Positions 39,543 to 49,235 of a DNA stretch of 64,000 nucleotides are shown here, in pieces. The stretch lies in assembly GCA_900770345.1 (NCBI GenBank), contig CAAGKF010000294.1, positions 1 through 64,000 on the forward strand. Reading direction: 5' to 3'. The notes beneath the pieces were generated by a model, which was given only the letters and a program-made list of their open reading frames with translations, was not told the DNA's origin and ran no database searches. Every line of letters starts with the position of its first letter. Within the stretch, counting starts at the first letter, position 1. The translations under genes and the position numbers were made by a program. The stretch comes from Lachnospiraceae bacterium (GTDB lineage: Bacteria > Bacillota > Clostridia > Lachnospirales > Lachnospiraceae).

Positions 39543-41165
39543 ATGAACATAAAAAACACCCAAAGACCCTTTAGAGTGCTTCCGCATTCATTTGGAACAA
39601 TGACGGCAGCTGTGGCAGTTTCTCTGCTGCTTGCCGGCTGCGGCAGCGGTGCAGCTGATGCTCCTGCCCGTGCGGCGGAGGCGACGCCGTCAGACGCTGC
39701 CGTTATCCAGGCGATCCCCGAAACGATAGCTCAGCTGGGGCTGGAGGGGCAGATACTGCCGGGATTAAGCGATGTAGATCTGGGAGACGCGGAGCCGGCT
39801 CCGGAATATCTGCGTATCGGTGTCCGCCATGAGATCGTAAAAAAGCTGCAGCAGCGTCTGATGGACCTGGGCTTTATGGATAATGATGAACCCACGGATT
39901 ATTATGGAGAGGTGACCCAGGCGGCTGTAAAGCATTTCCAGAGGCAGAATGAGCTTCCTATCGACGGTATTGTGGGAAATGCCACCTGGGAGGCTATTAT
40001 GGATCCGGGCGCCAAATACTACGCAGTGTCAAAGGGAACTCAGGGAGATGACATTCAGCGTATACAGCAGCGTCTTTATGAGCTGGGATATCTGGCGTCG
40101 TCTGATCTGGTAACCGGAAATTTCGGAGATTCCACGGAGGTGGCGGTGCTGAAGCTGCAGGAGATCAATGGTCTGAACAAGGATGGAAAGATTGGACAGC
40201 AGACCTTCAACCTTCTTTACAGTGATGAGATCAAGCCCAATTTCCTTTCCTACGGAGAGAAGAGTGATGTAGTTCTGGCATGCCAGGAGCGTCTGAAGGC
40301 TTTGGGGTATCTTACCACTACTCCTGACGGCGCATACGGTCAGGATACGGTGATTGCCGTAAAGCAGTTCCAGGCACGAAATGACCAGGTGGTAGACGGT
40401 TATCTGGGACCATCCACACGTGAGGCTTTAAACAGCTCCTCGGCAAAGCCCAACGGACTGATGCTGGGCGAACAGGGAGACTCTGTTACCAGGGTACAGC
40501 AGCTGTTAAGTAAATACGGTTATCTGGCATCTGCCAATGTCACCGGATATTACGGAGAGGTAACAGAGCAGGCTGTAAAGAATTTCCAGAGCCGCAACGG
40601 CCTGGTAAGTGACGGTCTGGCAGGTGTGCAGACGATTGCAAAGCTCAGCGGCAATGATGTCAAGAGGGCTGCGGCCGGTTCCGCGGCTCAGGGAAACAGC
40701 GGAAGCGGCGGAAGTACCGGGGGTTCCGGCAGTACGGGAGGAAGCGCAGGAAATGCGGGAGGTTCTTCTCAGCAGAATCAGCCGGCAGTTACCAGACCGG
40801 CCGGAGCAGGAGCTTCCACTCTGATTTCGATTGCATCCTCCAAGCTGGGCAGCCCCTATGTATGGGGAGCCAAGGGTCCCAATGCCTTTGACTGTTCCGG
40901 ATTTGTATACTGGTGCCTGAATCAGGCGGGCGTGAATCAGAGCTATATGACTTCATCCGGCTGGAGAAATGCAGGACGATACACCAAGATCACCGACTTC
41001 AACTCCATCCAGGCGGGTGATATTGTTGTTGTAAAAGGACACGTAGGAATAGCCGCCGGCGGAGGAACCGTCATCGACGCCTCCTCCAGCAACGGCAAAG
41101 TAGTCCACCGCTCCTTAAGCTCCTGGTGGGCCAACAACTTTATCTGCGCCTGGAGGATCTTCTAG
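39543..41165 (+). CDS. NlpC/P60 peptidoglycan hydrolase with four PG-binding domains
   Basis: A 540-residue exported wall hydrolase. A long N-terminal segment ends in a lipobox-like AVSLLLAGCGSG. Four peptidoglycan_binding_1 domains follow (about residues 85-360; each has the pattern VKxFQxRNxLxxDGxxGxxT). A Gly/Ser-rich linker leads to a C-terminal NlpC/P60 peptidase. The catalytic Cys is in NAFDCSGFVYW and the His in VVKGHVGIAAG. Such enzymes cut the gamma-D-Glu-diamino acid bond of stem peptides. A longer frame from 39444 is rejected because it would bury the signal. A 150-base leader precedes the start. Confidence 0.9.
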   Translation: MNIKNTQRPFRVLPHSFGTMTAAVAVSLLLAGCGSGAADAPARAAEATPSDAAVIQAIPETIAQLGLEGQILPGLSDVDLGDAEPAPEYLRIGVRHEIVKKLQQRLMDLGFMDNDEPTDYYGEVTQAAVKHFQRQNELPIDGIVGNATWEAIMDPGAKYYAVSKGTQGDDIQRIQQRLYELGYLASSDLVTGNFGDSTEVAVLKLQEINGLNKDGKIGQQTFNLLYSDEIKPNFLSYGEKSDVVLACQERLKALGYLTTTPDGAYGQDTVIAVKQFQARNDQVVDGYLGPSTREALNSSSAKPNGLMLGEQGDSVTRVQQLLSKYGYLASANVTGYYGEVTEQAVKNFQSRNGLVSDGLAGVQTIAKLSGNDVKRAAAGSAAQGNSGSGGSTGGSGSTGGSAGNAGGSSQQNQPAVTRPAGAGASTLISIASSKLGSPYVWGAKGPNAFDCSGFVYWCLNQAGVNQSYMTSSGWRNAGRYTKITDFNSIQAGDIVVVKGHVGIAAGGGTVIDASSSNGKVVHRSLSSWWANNFICAWRIF

Positions 41166-41173
41166 AGGCAGAG

Positions 41174-41261
41174 AGCTGACCACAGGGCGCGAGACCGAGA
41201 CGGAGCGAAGCGGAATCGGGGTCAGCACCGCGGAGCGGCGGATTGGAACGTGTGGTCAGCT
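41174..41261. repeat. 88-bp structured palindrome with predicted three-way junction
   Basis: The arms AGCTGACCACA (41174-41184) and TGTGGTCAGCT (41251-41261) pair perfectly over 11 bases. Inside are two further stems: GACCGA (41193-41198) with TCGGGGTC (41216-41223), and CCGC (41228-41231) with GCGG (41235-41238). No T-run follows and no reading frame spans it. It lies between a wall hydrolase gene and a two-component operon. It might be a mobile repeat of REP/MITE type, a processing site, or a regulatory RNA in the two-component leader. Confidence 0.7.
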
Positions 41262-41332
41262 GCAAAAGAGAATTTACGCTGTACCCGCACATAAGGAAAT
41301 TTACTATAAAATGAAAAGAGGGAGGACTCATA

Positions 41333-42028
41333 ATGCAGACAATACTGGTATGTGATGATGATAAACAGATCGTGGAAGCCATTGACATTTATCTGACAGG
41401 AGAAGGTTACAAAGTGATAAAGGCTTATGACGGTTTTGAGGCACTGGACAAGCTGAATGAAAGCAAGGTTGATCTGCTGATCGTGGATGTAATGATGCCC
41501 GGTCTGGATGGTATCCGCACCACGCTGAAGGTCAGAGAGACCAGCAGCATACCGATTATTATCCTTTCCGCGAAATCAGAGGATGCGGATAAAATACTGG
41601 GGCTGAATATCGGGGCGGATGATTATATTACAAAGCCCTTTAATCCGCTGGAGCTGGTGGCCCGCGTAAAGTCCCAGCTAAGGCGTTATACACAGCTGGG
41701 CAATATGAGTCAGCAGGCAGAGGGCCAGGTATACAAATGCGGCGGACTGCAGATCAATGATGACAATAAGGAGGTCACGGTAGACGGTGATCCCATCAAG
41801 CTGACGCCGATTGAATATAATATCCTGCTGCTTCTGGTAAAGAATGCGGGCAAGGTGTTCTCTATTGATGAAATATACGAGCAGATCTGGAATGAGGAGG
41901 CCATCGGAGCTGACAATACGGTGGCTGTTCATATCCGTCACATCCGTGAGAAAATCGAGATCAATCCCAGAGAACCGAAATATTTGAAGGTAGTATGGGG
42001 TGTAGGCTATAAAATTGAGAAGCAGTAG
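41333..42028 (+). CDS. OmpR-family response regulator
   Basis: A 231-residue regulator. The receiver has acidic residues in LVCDDDKQI, a phosphoacceptor Asp in LLIVDVMMPGLDG and the Lys in DDYITKPFNPLEL. The C-terminal winged helix shows PIEYNILLLLVKNAGKVFS and VHIRHIREKIEINP. It resembles VanR-type regulators. GGGAGG precedes the ATG. The kinase gene follows at 8 bases. Confidence 0.93.
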   Translation: MQTILVCDDDKQIVEAIDIYLTGEGYKVIKAYDGFEALDKLNESKVDLLIVDVMMPGLDGIRTTLKVRETSSIPIIILSAKSEDADKILGLNIGADDYITKPFNPLELVARVKSQLRRYTQLGNMSQQAEGQVYKCGGLQINDDNKEVTVDGDPIKLTPIEYNILLLLVKNAGKVFSIDEIYEQIWNEEAIGADNTVAVHIRHIREKIEINPREPKYLKVVWGVGYKIEKQ

Positions 42029-42036
42029 GTGATCGA

Positions 42037-44481
42037 ATGGAAGAAGCCAAGGTAAAATTCCGCAGAAAAAAGATCCTGCTGTCACTGATCCATATACTGT
42101 TTCTTTTTCTGACAGTCATCGGCATCAGCGCCATGTATCTGAATGCCAATTACGGCAAGGGAATTAAATGGATCTATGATGAAGTATACGAGGATTCCGA
42201 GTCCTTCTGCGCTCAGCTGGAAGCTGATATTGAGCGCATGTTCACTTATGTGGGCTACCGCGATATGTTTGAGACCAACGGAAAGCTGGATATGCACAAG
42301 CCTATTGTGGGGGTCAGCGACGGGCCAGGAATGGAAGAAGAATATACGCTGGATCAAATCGTGCGATATGCAAAAACAAGAGGGTATTATCTGGACGAGA
42401 ATTTCAGGCTCCAGGGCGTTCCTATGTCCATGGATGATGACGACGAGGAAATAACTGTTGATTACCAGAAATATAATCCCAGCTTTATAAACGGCGATTT
42501 TATGGATACACGGATGACCAAGGAGGATCTGGCGCTGGATATCCTGGAGCATCTGGGAGAGTATTACACCATATATTATAATTTTATTGAGAATAAGACC
42601 AATCTCCGTTTTCGGATCGTATATAAAAGTGACAGCGGTACGGAAAAGGTATACACCAATGTTCCCGATATGACTCTGGCGGATCTGAGGGGAGCGGGAA
42701 AATATATCTATATACCGGGCAATACAATCCGGATGGACAGCAATCTGTCTTATGTGCCTGTAAATGTGGCCACACTGCTGGAGATCTGGAATCCTTATGA
42801 GAATGATCAGAACTATATGGTGGTTTCCGTGGATACTTCCTATCCCAATGTGGATGCTTATTCGGAGGAAGCGGCGGAATTTAAGGATGCCAGAAACATG
42901 TTCATTTTTGGTATGGGCGGTGTTATCTGCGGAGTGGTAGGCTGTCTTGCTACTCTTGCCATGCTGATGCTGCTGTCGGGGCATGTGGTGGAAGGAAGCG
43001 AGGAGATCCGCCTGTATCCTATTGATGAGATCTATACGGAGCTGTGCCTGCTGATCTGGGCAGTAGCGGCCGCCGTGCTGCTGTATTTCGGCAGATATGT
43101 GGGAATACGCCTTTTAAGCCTGTTTCTGGCAGAGGAGGAATGGACCTTCTGGAATAAGATGGTTAAGCTGGTGATCCTTTACGGCTGCGTGGTAATGTGC
43201 GGTTTTGATATGCTGCGAAGATACAAATCAAGGACACTGTGGCGCAACAGCCTGGCACAGAAAGCCATAGAAGCTTCGAAGGATTATGTGGGAAGAGCTA
43301 CCTTTGCGGCCGGAAGCGCATTCTGCTATTTCCTGTTCCTGGGCGGAAACGCGGCAATGCTGTGGGGACTGGTACTTCTCTTCGCATACAGAGGAGAGAA
43401 GCTGAGCTACCGTATTCTGTTTTATGCGTTTATTTGCTTTTTCATAGGCGTGGACGGTCTTGTGTTCCACCGGATGTTCCGCAAGTCCGTCCAGCGGGAT
43501 CTGCTGGATGAAGCAATCAGCAGTATTTCCCAGGGAAATACCAGCTATCGCATTGATGTGGACCGCCTTACAGGTAAGGAAAGAGATATGGGAGAACACA
43601 TTAACAATATCAGCAGCGGCCTTGGCGCCGCTCTGCGCGAACAGGTGAAGAGCGAACGGCTGAAAGCCGATCTGATCACCAATGTGTCCCATGATATCAA
43701 GACGCCTCTTACATCGATTATCAATTATGTGGATCTGATCAAACGGGAAAAGATTCAGGATCCCAAGATTGCCGCTTACCTGGAGGTGCTGGATCAGAAA
43801 TCACAGCGCCTGAAAACGCTGACGGAAGATCTGGTGGAGGCCTCCAAGGCCAGCTCCGGCAACATGAAGCTGGAGATTTCCGATATTAACTTTGTGGAAC
43901 TGGTGCATCAGACAAACGGTGAGTTTGAAGAAAGGTTTGCGGAACGCCGGCTGGAGCTGGTATCCGGCTTTCCGGAGGATGGACTGATCATCCGGGCAGA
44001 CGGCAGGCGGCTGTGGCGTGTGCTGGAAAATCTTTATACCAATGCTTTCAAGTATGCGATGGAAAACAGCCGTGTCTATGTGGATGTGAAAGAGGATGAC
44101 GGCCATGTTGAATTTACAATGAAGAACGTATCAGAGAAGCCGCTGAACATCAGTCCCGATGAGCTGACAGAACGTTTTGTCAGAGGGGATGTGGCCAGAA
44201 CCACAGAGGGAAGCGGTCTGGGACTTTCTATTGCCCAGAGCCTGACTCAGCTCCAGGGGGGCGTATTCAGCATCAGTATTGACGGTGATCTGTTTAAGGC
44301 ATCCGTGATTTTCCCTCTTGAGCGGATTGAGCACAGGATGGAAAAGCTTTCTTCTGCGGCTCTGTGTGAGGATCCGAAGGCGGAAAAGGAGTTTGAGGCA
44401 GAGCAGGAGGCAGAGAAAGAAACAGAACAGGAATCGGCGCAGGAAACCGAACTGTGCCCTGAGACAGAGGATGAAAAATGA
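42037..44481 (+). CDS. Large multi-pass sensor histidine kinase
   Basis: An 814-residue kinase. One membrane helix (about residues 12-35) is followed by a ~255-residue outside domain. About five to six more helices lie between residues ~288 and ~480. Next comes a HAMP-like linker, then a phosphoacceptor helix (NVSHDIKTPLTSIINYVDLI) and an ATPase domain (NLYTNAFKYA; GSGLGLSIAQSL). The last ~50 residues are Glu-rich low complexity. The size and extra helices exceed a simple VanS; the group is common in Lachnospiraceae, with an unknown ligand. It pairs with the response regulator upstream. Confidence 0.92.
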   Translation: MEEAKVKFRRKKILLSLIHILFLFLTVIGISAMYLNANYGKGIKWIYDEVYEDSESFCAQLEADIERMFTYVGYRDMFETNGKLDMHKPIVGVSDGPGMEEEYTLDQIVRYAKTRGYYLDENFRLQGVPMSMDDDDEEITVDYQKYNPSFINGDFMDTRMTKEDLALDILEHLGEYYTIYYNFIENKTNLRFRIVYKSDSGTEKVYTNVPDMTLADLRGAGKYIYIPGNTIRMDSNLSYVPVNVATLLEIWNPYENDQNYMVVSVDTSYPNVDAYSEEAAEFKDARNMFIFGMGGVICGVVGCLATLAMLMLLSGHVVEGSEEIRLYPIDEIYTELCLLIWAVAAAVLLYFGRYVGIRLLSLFLAEEEWTFWNKMVKLVILYGCVVMCGFDMLRRYKSRTLWRNSLAQKAIEASKDYVGRATFAAGSAFCYFLFLGGNAAMLWGLVLLFAYRGEKLSYRILFYAFICFFIGVDGLVFHRMFRKSVQRDLLDEAISSISQGNTSYRIDVDRLTGKERDMGEHINNISSGLGAALREQVKSERLKADLITNVSHDIKTPLTSIINYVDLIKREKIQDPKIAAYLEVLDQKSQRLKTLTEDLVEASKASSGNMKLEISDINFVELVHQTNGEFEERFAERRLELVSGFPEDGLIIRADGRRLWRVLENLYTNAFKYAMENSRVYVDVKEDDGHVEFTMKNVSEKPLNISPDELTERFVRGDVARTTEGSGLGLSIAQSLTQLQGGVFSISIDGDLFKASVIFPLERIEHRMEKLSSAALCEDPKAEKEFEAEQEAEKETEQESAQETELCPETEDEK

Positions 44482-44565
44482 TAATTTTTTCACGAGTGAA
44501 TTCAGAATATTTCAATAAAACAGAACGAGATTACAGAATTTAAACAGAAATTTTGTGCGGCAGAG

Positions 44566-44597
44566 AAAGGCCCCCGGAAGCAGTTCCGGGGGCCTTT
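44566..44597. terminator. Bidirectional terminator
   Basis: AAAGGCCCCCGGAA and TTCCGGGGGCCTTT form a perfect 14-bp stem with a GCAG loop, placed between the convergent kinase and APH-fold genes. Confidence 0.88.
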
Positions 44598-44626
44598 CTG
44601 AACCTTAAATAATGTGCAAACAAGAT

Positions 44627-45376
44627 CTACTGGTATTCACATACATTGACCCAGCTCTCCAGAAGTTCCTTCTCTTCCGGGCGGTCATAGGCAAGCTGAG
44701 CGGCAGCAACTACGGGGAGCCAGCCCTGTACATAGCGTTTTTCCGTGCCTGTCTTTTCACAGAACAGATCCATGTACAGCTCAGCCTTCTTCTTGTCTTT
44801 TAAGCTGAGAAGAAGGTAGGTTCTCGCTACGTCGGCACTTGCATTACCCTGGGAAGCGTGTACCCAGTCAATGACATGGAGCCTGCCGTCATTGCCCACG
44901 ATGATGTTGGTCGGATTAAAGTCACCATGGCAGAGCTTGGTATGCTTGGGCATGCCGTCCAGCCTTGTAAGAAGCTCATAGCGTGTTCCTTCATCCAGCG
45001 ATTTTACGGATTTTATGGAGCGGATGGTCTTTTCCTTTAATTTATTGAGAAGAGGGCAGGCCTGAGCATGGATCAGCAGATGCAGATCTACCATCTGTTC
45101 CATGTATTCCTCCAGCCTGTCAGGATTTTCATCCATCAGCTGCTGAAGGGTTTTGCCTTCCACATATTCCTTGAGAATGGACCATTTACCGTCAACCATG
45201 GCTACACTGAGAACCTTGGGGACATTTAAAGCTTCAATATCCTCCACGCGTGCATTGCACAGCGCTTCATTGAGAACTTCGGCTTTTGGGAATCCTTCAC
45301 AGAATTCCTTGATGACAGTGTCACCGTCGCGGTAGACGGTTTTTTTCGCACTGCTGAAGATTAATTCTTTTGCCAT
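44627..45376 (-). CDS. APH-fold phosphotransferase
   Basis: A 249-residue protein of the aminoglycoside phosphotransferase/choline kinase fold. The catalytic loop is LCHGDFNPTNIIV and the metal-binding region LHVIDWVHASQGNASAD. A nucleotide-lobe Lys is in DGDTVIKEF. True resistance enzymes and small-molecule kinases cannot be told apart here; a metabolic role is more likely given the nearby glycogen genes. The start at 45376 (MAKELIFSSAKK) is preceded by GGAGAG and preferred to one 57 bases upstream. Confidence 0.8.
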   Translation of the reverse strand: MAKELIFSSAKKTVYRDGDTVIKEFCEGFPKAEVLNEALCNARVEDIEALNVPKVLSVAMVDGKWSILKEYVEGKTLQQLMDENPDRLEEYMEQMVDLHLLIHAQACPLLNKLKEKTIRSIKSVKSLDEGTRYELLTRLDGMPKHTKLCHGDFNPTNIIVGNDGRLHVIDWVHASQGNASADVARTYLLLSLKDKKKAELYMDLFCEKTGTEKRYVQGWLPVVAAAQLAYDRPEEKELLESWVNVCEYQ

Positions 45377-45530
45377 AATTATACTCTCCTTCCACACATT
45401 ATATACGGTGCTGCGGCAGTCTGCCCGCCGCACTGATTTTATTCTACTACAACATGTGCAAAAAGTATATACTAAAATTGATAAATTTTTAACGGTCTTT
45501 TAGGCGGATTGTAAGGCATATTGCTTTAAG

Positions 45531-47510
45531 CTAAAAACGGAAAATGGCAGTTCCGTAGGGCGGAAGCGGGTAGTCAAAGGAAAACGGCTGTCCGTCGCAT
45601 TCGCCTTTTGCCGACTGGAAGACGGGAGCTTCACTGATCTTGTATGCTCCGTGGCTGTTGTCGAGAATCAGGGTATATTTTCCTTTTTTGGGAACTCCGA
45701 TCCGGTAATCCGCTCTCTCCATGGGAGTAAAATTGATGATGAACAGCAGATTCTTTTTGCCGGTCTCATCCTTGCGGATAAAGCTGAAAATACTGCGGTC
45801 TCCGTCGTTGGCATTAATCCACTGGAAGCCGTTCCAGTCATTGTCCAGACGGTAGAGAGCAGGATATTTTTTGTAAAGGTGCAGAAGATCCTTTACATAA
45901 TCCTGAAGCTTCTTATGACTGTCCTCGTCTGCCAGATACCAGTCGAGAGCCACCTTTTCATCCCATTCATGCCACTGACCGAAATCCTGTCCCATGAACA
46001 GCAGCTTCTTTCCGGGATGTCCCAGCATAAAGGTATAGCCGGCCTTTAAGTTGGAAAACTTGTCCTCGCCCAGTCCGGGCATTTTGCTGATCATGGAGCA
46101 TTTTAAGTGAACCACCTCGTCGTGGGACAGCACCAGCACGTAGTTTTCGCTGGTAAAGTAGGTGAGACCGAAGGTCATGCGGTTGTGGTTATATTTCCGG
46201 AAATAGGGATCCAGCTTCATATATTCCAGGAAATCATGCATCCAGCCCATATTCCACTTAAAGGTAAAGCCCAGGCCGTCTTCCTCCGGTTTGGCTGTCA
46301 CCTTTGGCCATGCAGTGGATTCCTCGGCAATGATCATAGCGCCGTGGTTGCGGCCCTGGACTACGCTGTTTAAATGCTTGAAGAATTCGATGGCTTCAAG
46401 ATTCTGGTTCCCGCCGTATTTGTTGGCTGCCCACTGTCCGTCCTGACGGCCGTAGTCCAGGTACAGCATGGAGGCCACGGCATCCACGCGCAACCCGTCC
46501 ACATGATACTGCTCGATCCAGTAAAGCGCGTTGCTGATGAGGAAATCCTTTACTTCGTTTTTGCCGAAGTCAAAGACCTTGGTGCCCCAGTCCGGATGTT
46601 CACCCTTTCGCGGGTCAGCGTATTCATACAGAGGATGTCCGTCGAAATCGGCCAGTCCGTGGGCATCTCTGGGGAAATGGGCCGGCACCCAGTCAAGGAT
46701 GACGCCGATTCCATGGCGGTGAAGGTAATTTATAAAGTACATGAATTCTTTCGGAGTTCCGTATCGGGAGGTGGGCGCAAAATAGCCTGTTACCTGGTAG
46801 CCCCAGGAGCCGTCAAAGGGATGCTCGGCAATTCCCATCAGCTCCACATGGGTATAGCCCATTTCCTTCACGTAGGCGGTCAGCTCGTGGGCTGCCTCCA
46901 CATATGTATAATATCCGTCTTTTTCCGGCCGGTTTTTCTTGCGCCAGGAGCCAAGGTGGACTTCGTAAATGCTCATGGGCTGCTTCTGGACATCAGCTGC
47001 AATACGCTTGTCGATCCAGTCTTTGTCGGTCCAGTTGAAGCCCTCGATGTCCGAGACAACAGAAGCAGTGCCTGGGCGGTATTCCGCACTGAATGCAAAA
47101 GGATCTGACTTGTAAAGGATTTTGCCGGTATCGGTGGTGATGGCAAATTTATACAGATCCCCTGTTTTCATATCGGGGTTAAAGTATTCCCATATTCCGG
47201 ATTCGGAAATTTTGTTCATGGCATGGGAATCCGGATTCCAGCTGTTAAAATCACCAACCAGATGAACGGCGGATGCGTGGGGGGCCCATACGGCAAAATA
47301 AATTCCCTCTTTTCCTCTGTAGGTTTTAGGATGAGCGCCCAGTTTCTGATAAATGTCGTAATGGGTGCCGGCTCCCAGAAGATAGCAGTCCAGCTCTGAT
47401 ATAAAGCCTGTGGCTGCTGTCTGTTTTTTCTTTGTACCGGAAGTTTTGCGGGAGGTTCCGCTCTTTTTCCTCCCTTTTGTTTCTTCTGTACTGCGTTTCG
47501 TAGCTGACAT
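45531..47510 (-). CDS. glgB: 1,4-alpha-glucan branching enzyme
   Basis: A 659-residue GH13 enzyme that creates alpha-1,6 branches in glycogen. The N-terminal CBM48 domain is seen around YFAVWAPHASAVHLVGDFNS. Catalytic regions include GLRVDAVASMLYLDYGR (nucleophile Asp), IIAEESTAWP (acid/base Glu) and LSHDEVVH (third Asp). The first ~30 residues are a Lys/Thr/Ser-rich extension not seen in standard GlgB. A GGGGAGA site precedes the ATG. It starts 1 base after the stop of the GH13 gene, so the two are translationally linked. Confidence 0.96.
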   Translation of the reverse strand: MSATKRSTEETKGRKKSGTSRKTSGTKKKQTAATGFISELDCYLLGAGTHYDIYQKLGAHPKTYRGKEGIYFAVWAPHASAVHLVGDFNSWNPDSHAMNKISESGIWEYFNPDMKTGDLYKFAITTDTGKILYKSDPFAFSAEYRPGTASVVSDIEGFNWTDKDWIDKRIAADVQKQPMSIYEVHLGSWRKKNRPEKDGYYTYVEAAHELTAYVKEMGYTHVELMGIAEHPFDGSWGYQVTGYFAPTSRYGTPKEFMYFINYLHRHGIGVILDWVPAHFPRDAHGLADFDGHPLYEYADPRKGEHPDWGTKVFDFGKNEVKDFLISNALYWIEQYHVDGLRVDAVASMLYLDYGRQDGQWAANKYGGNQNLEAIEFFKHLNSVVQGRNHGAMIIAEESTAWPKVTAKPEEDGLGFTFKWNMGWMHDFLEYMKLDPYFRKYNHNRMTFGLTYFTSENYVLVLSHDEVVHLKCSMISKMPGLGEDKFSNLKAGYTFMLGHPGKKLLFMGQDFGQWHEWDEKVALDWYLADEDSHKKLQDYVKDLLHLYKKYPALYRLDNDWNGFQWINANDGDRSIFSFIRKDETGKKNLLFIINFTPMERADYRIGVPKKGKYTLILDNSHGAYKISEAPVFQSAKGECDGQPFSFDYPLPPYGTAIFRF

Positions 47511-47511
47511 A

Positions 47512-48855
47512 CTAATTCTCCCCTTTGATCTTAAGGACAGCGCCGCTGTTGCCCTTTAATTGAATATGGACCTTTCCGTTTGATACGGGAAGGATGGTAT
47601 CTTCTTCATCCAGCAGGCTGACTGCTTCCGATGCCCGGATTGGCACAGGAACGTCAAATTCCGCCGGATCATCATCGTTGTTTACAGCCGTTATGATAAG
47701 GCTGCTGCGGCCGTGGCGGGCAAAGGCATACTGACGGTTTGTCAGCATCAGCTCCTGATAACGGCCGTTGTGAAGCTCTTCATTTTCCTCATGAATGCGC
47801 CCAAGTTTGGCAATCAGATCTGTCAGCTCGCAGTGGAGCTCATCCGCCCGGCTGATGGAAACGGCGGGACGCAGAGCCTCGTCGCTGGTTCTGGTCCGCT
47901 GACCTTCCATGGCCCATTCGCCTCCGTAATAGACAGAGGGAATACCGGGAAGAGTCATAAGGCACAGATAGATGGGGAAAAGGTGTTCCTTCCTGCGCAG
48001 CTTGCTGGCAATTCTGTCTTCATCGTGGTTGTCCACAAAGGTATAGAGCTGCCGTCCGATGGCTTCCAGGCGCCGTACATTGTGGGCAATCTCAAAAAAG
48101 TTGTGGTCATTAAAGCCGGAATAGAGGCTTTTGTGAAGCTCGTAATTGGTAACGGAATGAAGCATTTCTTCATTGACCCAGCGGCTGTAATCACCGTGGA
48201 TCACCTCGCCCATCAGCCAGAAATCTTCCTTCATGGAAGCGGTTTCACGGCGCATTTCCTTCATGAAATTAAAGTCCAGCACATTGGCACAGTCCAGGCG
48301 GATGCCGTCAATGTCAAACTCACGTACCCAGAAGCGGATCACATCAAAAAGGTACTGCTTTACTTCCGGATTCAACAGGTTCAGGCATGGGAGCTCGAAA
48401 TGCCCCTGCCATGCTTCATAGCCGAAGGGATCCCCGCAGGGGCTCTGCCAGCCGAAATTCACACCCCTATACCAGTCTTTGTAGGGGGAATCCCAGCGCT
48501 TTTCCTGAATATCTTTAAAAGCGAAAAATTCACGTCCCGTGTGGTTGAATACACCGTCAACCACTACTTTGATATCATTCTTATGGCAAAGAGATACGAA
48601 GCTTCGGAAAGCGCTGTTGTCGCCCAGACGCTTATCTACCAGTTTATAATCACGGGTATCGTAGCCGTGACTGGTGGATTCGAATAAAGGTCCTATGTAA
48701 ATGGCATTGCAGCCCAGGGAACGGATATGGGGAATCCATTTGTCCAGCTCTTCAAAGCGGTCGGTTACTTCGGAAGCATCGTTGTGTTTTGGGGCGCCCG
48801 TCATCCCCAGGGGATACATATGGTAAAATATGCCCTTCTCATACCAAGTACTCAT
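47512..48855 (-). CDS. GH13 alpha-amylase family hydrolase
   Basis: A 447-residue cytoplasmic enzyme with no signal peptide. The catalytic regions are VVVDGVFNHTG (I), GIRLDCANVL (nucleophile Asp), LMGEVIHGDY (acid/base Glu) and FVDNHDEDRIAS (third Asp). It is shorter than the plus-strand GH13 enzyme and lacks an N-terminal carbohydrate-binding domain. It probably degrades short maltodextrins released from glycogen. The ATG is at 48855; glgB follows immediately. Confidence 0.9.
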   Translation of the reverse strand: MSTWYEKGIFYHMYPLGMTGAPKHNDASEVTDRFEELDKWIPHIRSLGCNAIYIGPLFESTSHGYDTRDYKLVDKRLGDNSAFRSFVSLCHKNDIKVVVDGVFNHTGREFFAFKDIQEKRWDSPYKDWYRGVNFGWQSPCGDPFGYEAWQGHFELPCLNLLNPEVKQYLFDVIRFWVREFDIDGIRLDCANVLDFNFMKEMRRETASMKEDFWLMGEVIHGDYSRWVNEEMLHSVTNYELHKSLYSGFNDHNFFEIAHNVRRLEAIGRQLYTFVDNHDEDRIASKLRRKEHLFPIYLCLMTLPGIPSVYYGGEWAMEGQRTRTSDEALRPAVSISRADELHCELTDLIAKLGRIHEENEELHNGRYQELMLTNRQYAFARHGRSSLIITAVNNDDDPAEFDVPVPIRASEAVSLLDEEDTILPVSNGKVHIQLKGNSGAVLKIKGEN

Positions 48856-48917
48856 GTTGTTGTCCTCTCAATTTTCTGTTTTTTTCAGAAGTCAGGATGG
48901 CTCCCCGCAGGGAGCTG

Positions 48918-49130
48918 TTATCCTTCTTCCTGTTTCTTAAATTTTCTGAGCAGAAACTGGTAGCGCAGCTGGGCTGCGTTCAGCTCATAAATGTAGCAGT
49001 CGATCAGCGTAGGATCCACTACCTGTTCAAAATGATTCCGCGCACTGTCAATGGCCCAGCGTGTGCGCTCAATCTCGGCTCGGAGCATCAGCTGCTCCGG
49101 CGCAGGCCTGCGGTTCAGTCGTTTCAGCAT
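48918..49130 (-). CDS. DUF2508 (YaaL-like) protein
   Basis: A 70-residue protein of the DUF2508/YaaL family: charged and helical, with a typical core RNHFEQVVDPTLIDCYIYEL. No function is known. In Bacillus, yaaL sits near recR and bofA; here it stands alone between an ArsR regulator and GH13. The ATG at 49130 follows GGGAGAT; an upstream in-frame ATG at 49160 is less likely. It lies 62 bases before the GH13 gene. Confidence 0.8.
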   Translation of the reverse strand: MLKRLNRRPAPEQLMLRAEIERTRWAIDSARNHFEQVVDPTLIDCYIYELNAAQLRYQFLLRKFKKQEEG

Positions 49131-49235
49131 ATGGTCATCTCCCGGCTGTTGATGTCTCATCGGTCAGGAACTGTGACCGCTGAGGATAAAATTAATATAT
49201 CCGAAAAATTCCATTTTATGCATGAAGAGCAGGCA

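Noticed and set aside
39430..39543. Possible cyclic-dinucleotide riboswitch before the NlpC/P60 gene
   Set aside because: Short stretches such as ACGCAAG recall the c-di-GMP aptamer, but the conserved core and paired stems cannot be assembled.
44627..45376. Aminoglycoside resistance gene
   Set aside because: The APH fold is shared by many metabolic kinases; nothing in the sequence or context points to antibiotic substrates.
46374..47108. 244-residue plus-strand frame inside glgB
   Set aside because: Antisense of a clear branching enzyme with all catalytic residues.
47713..48687. 324-residue plus-strand frame
   Set aside because: Antisense of the GH13 gene; no ribosome binding site or recognisable domain.
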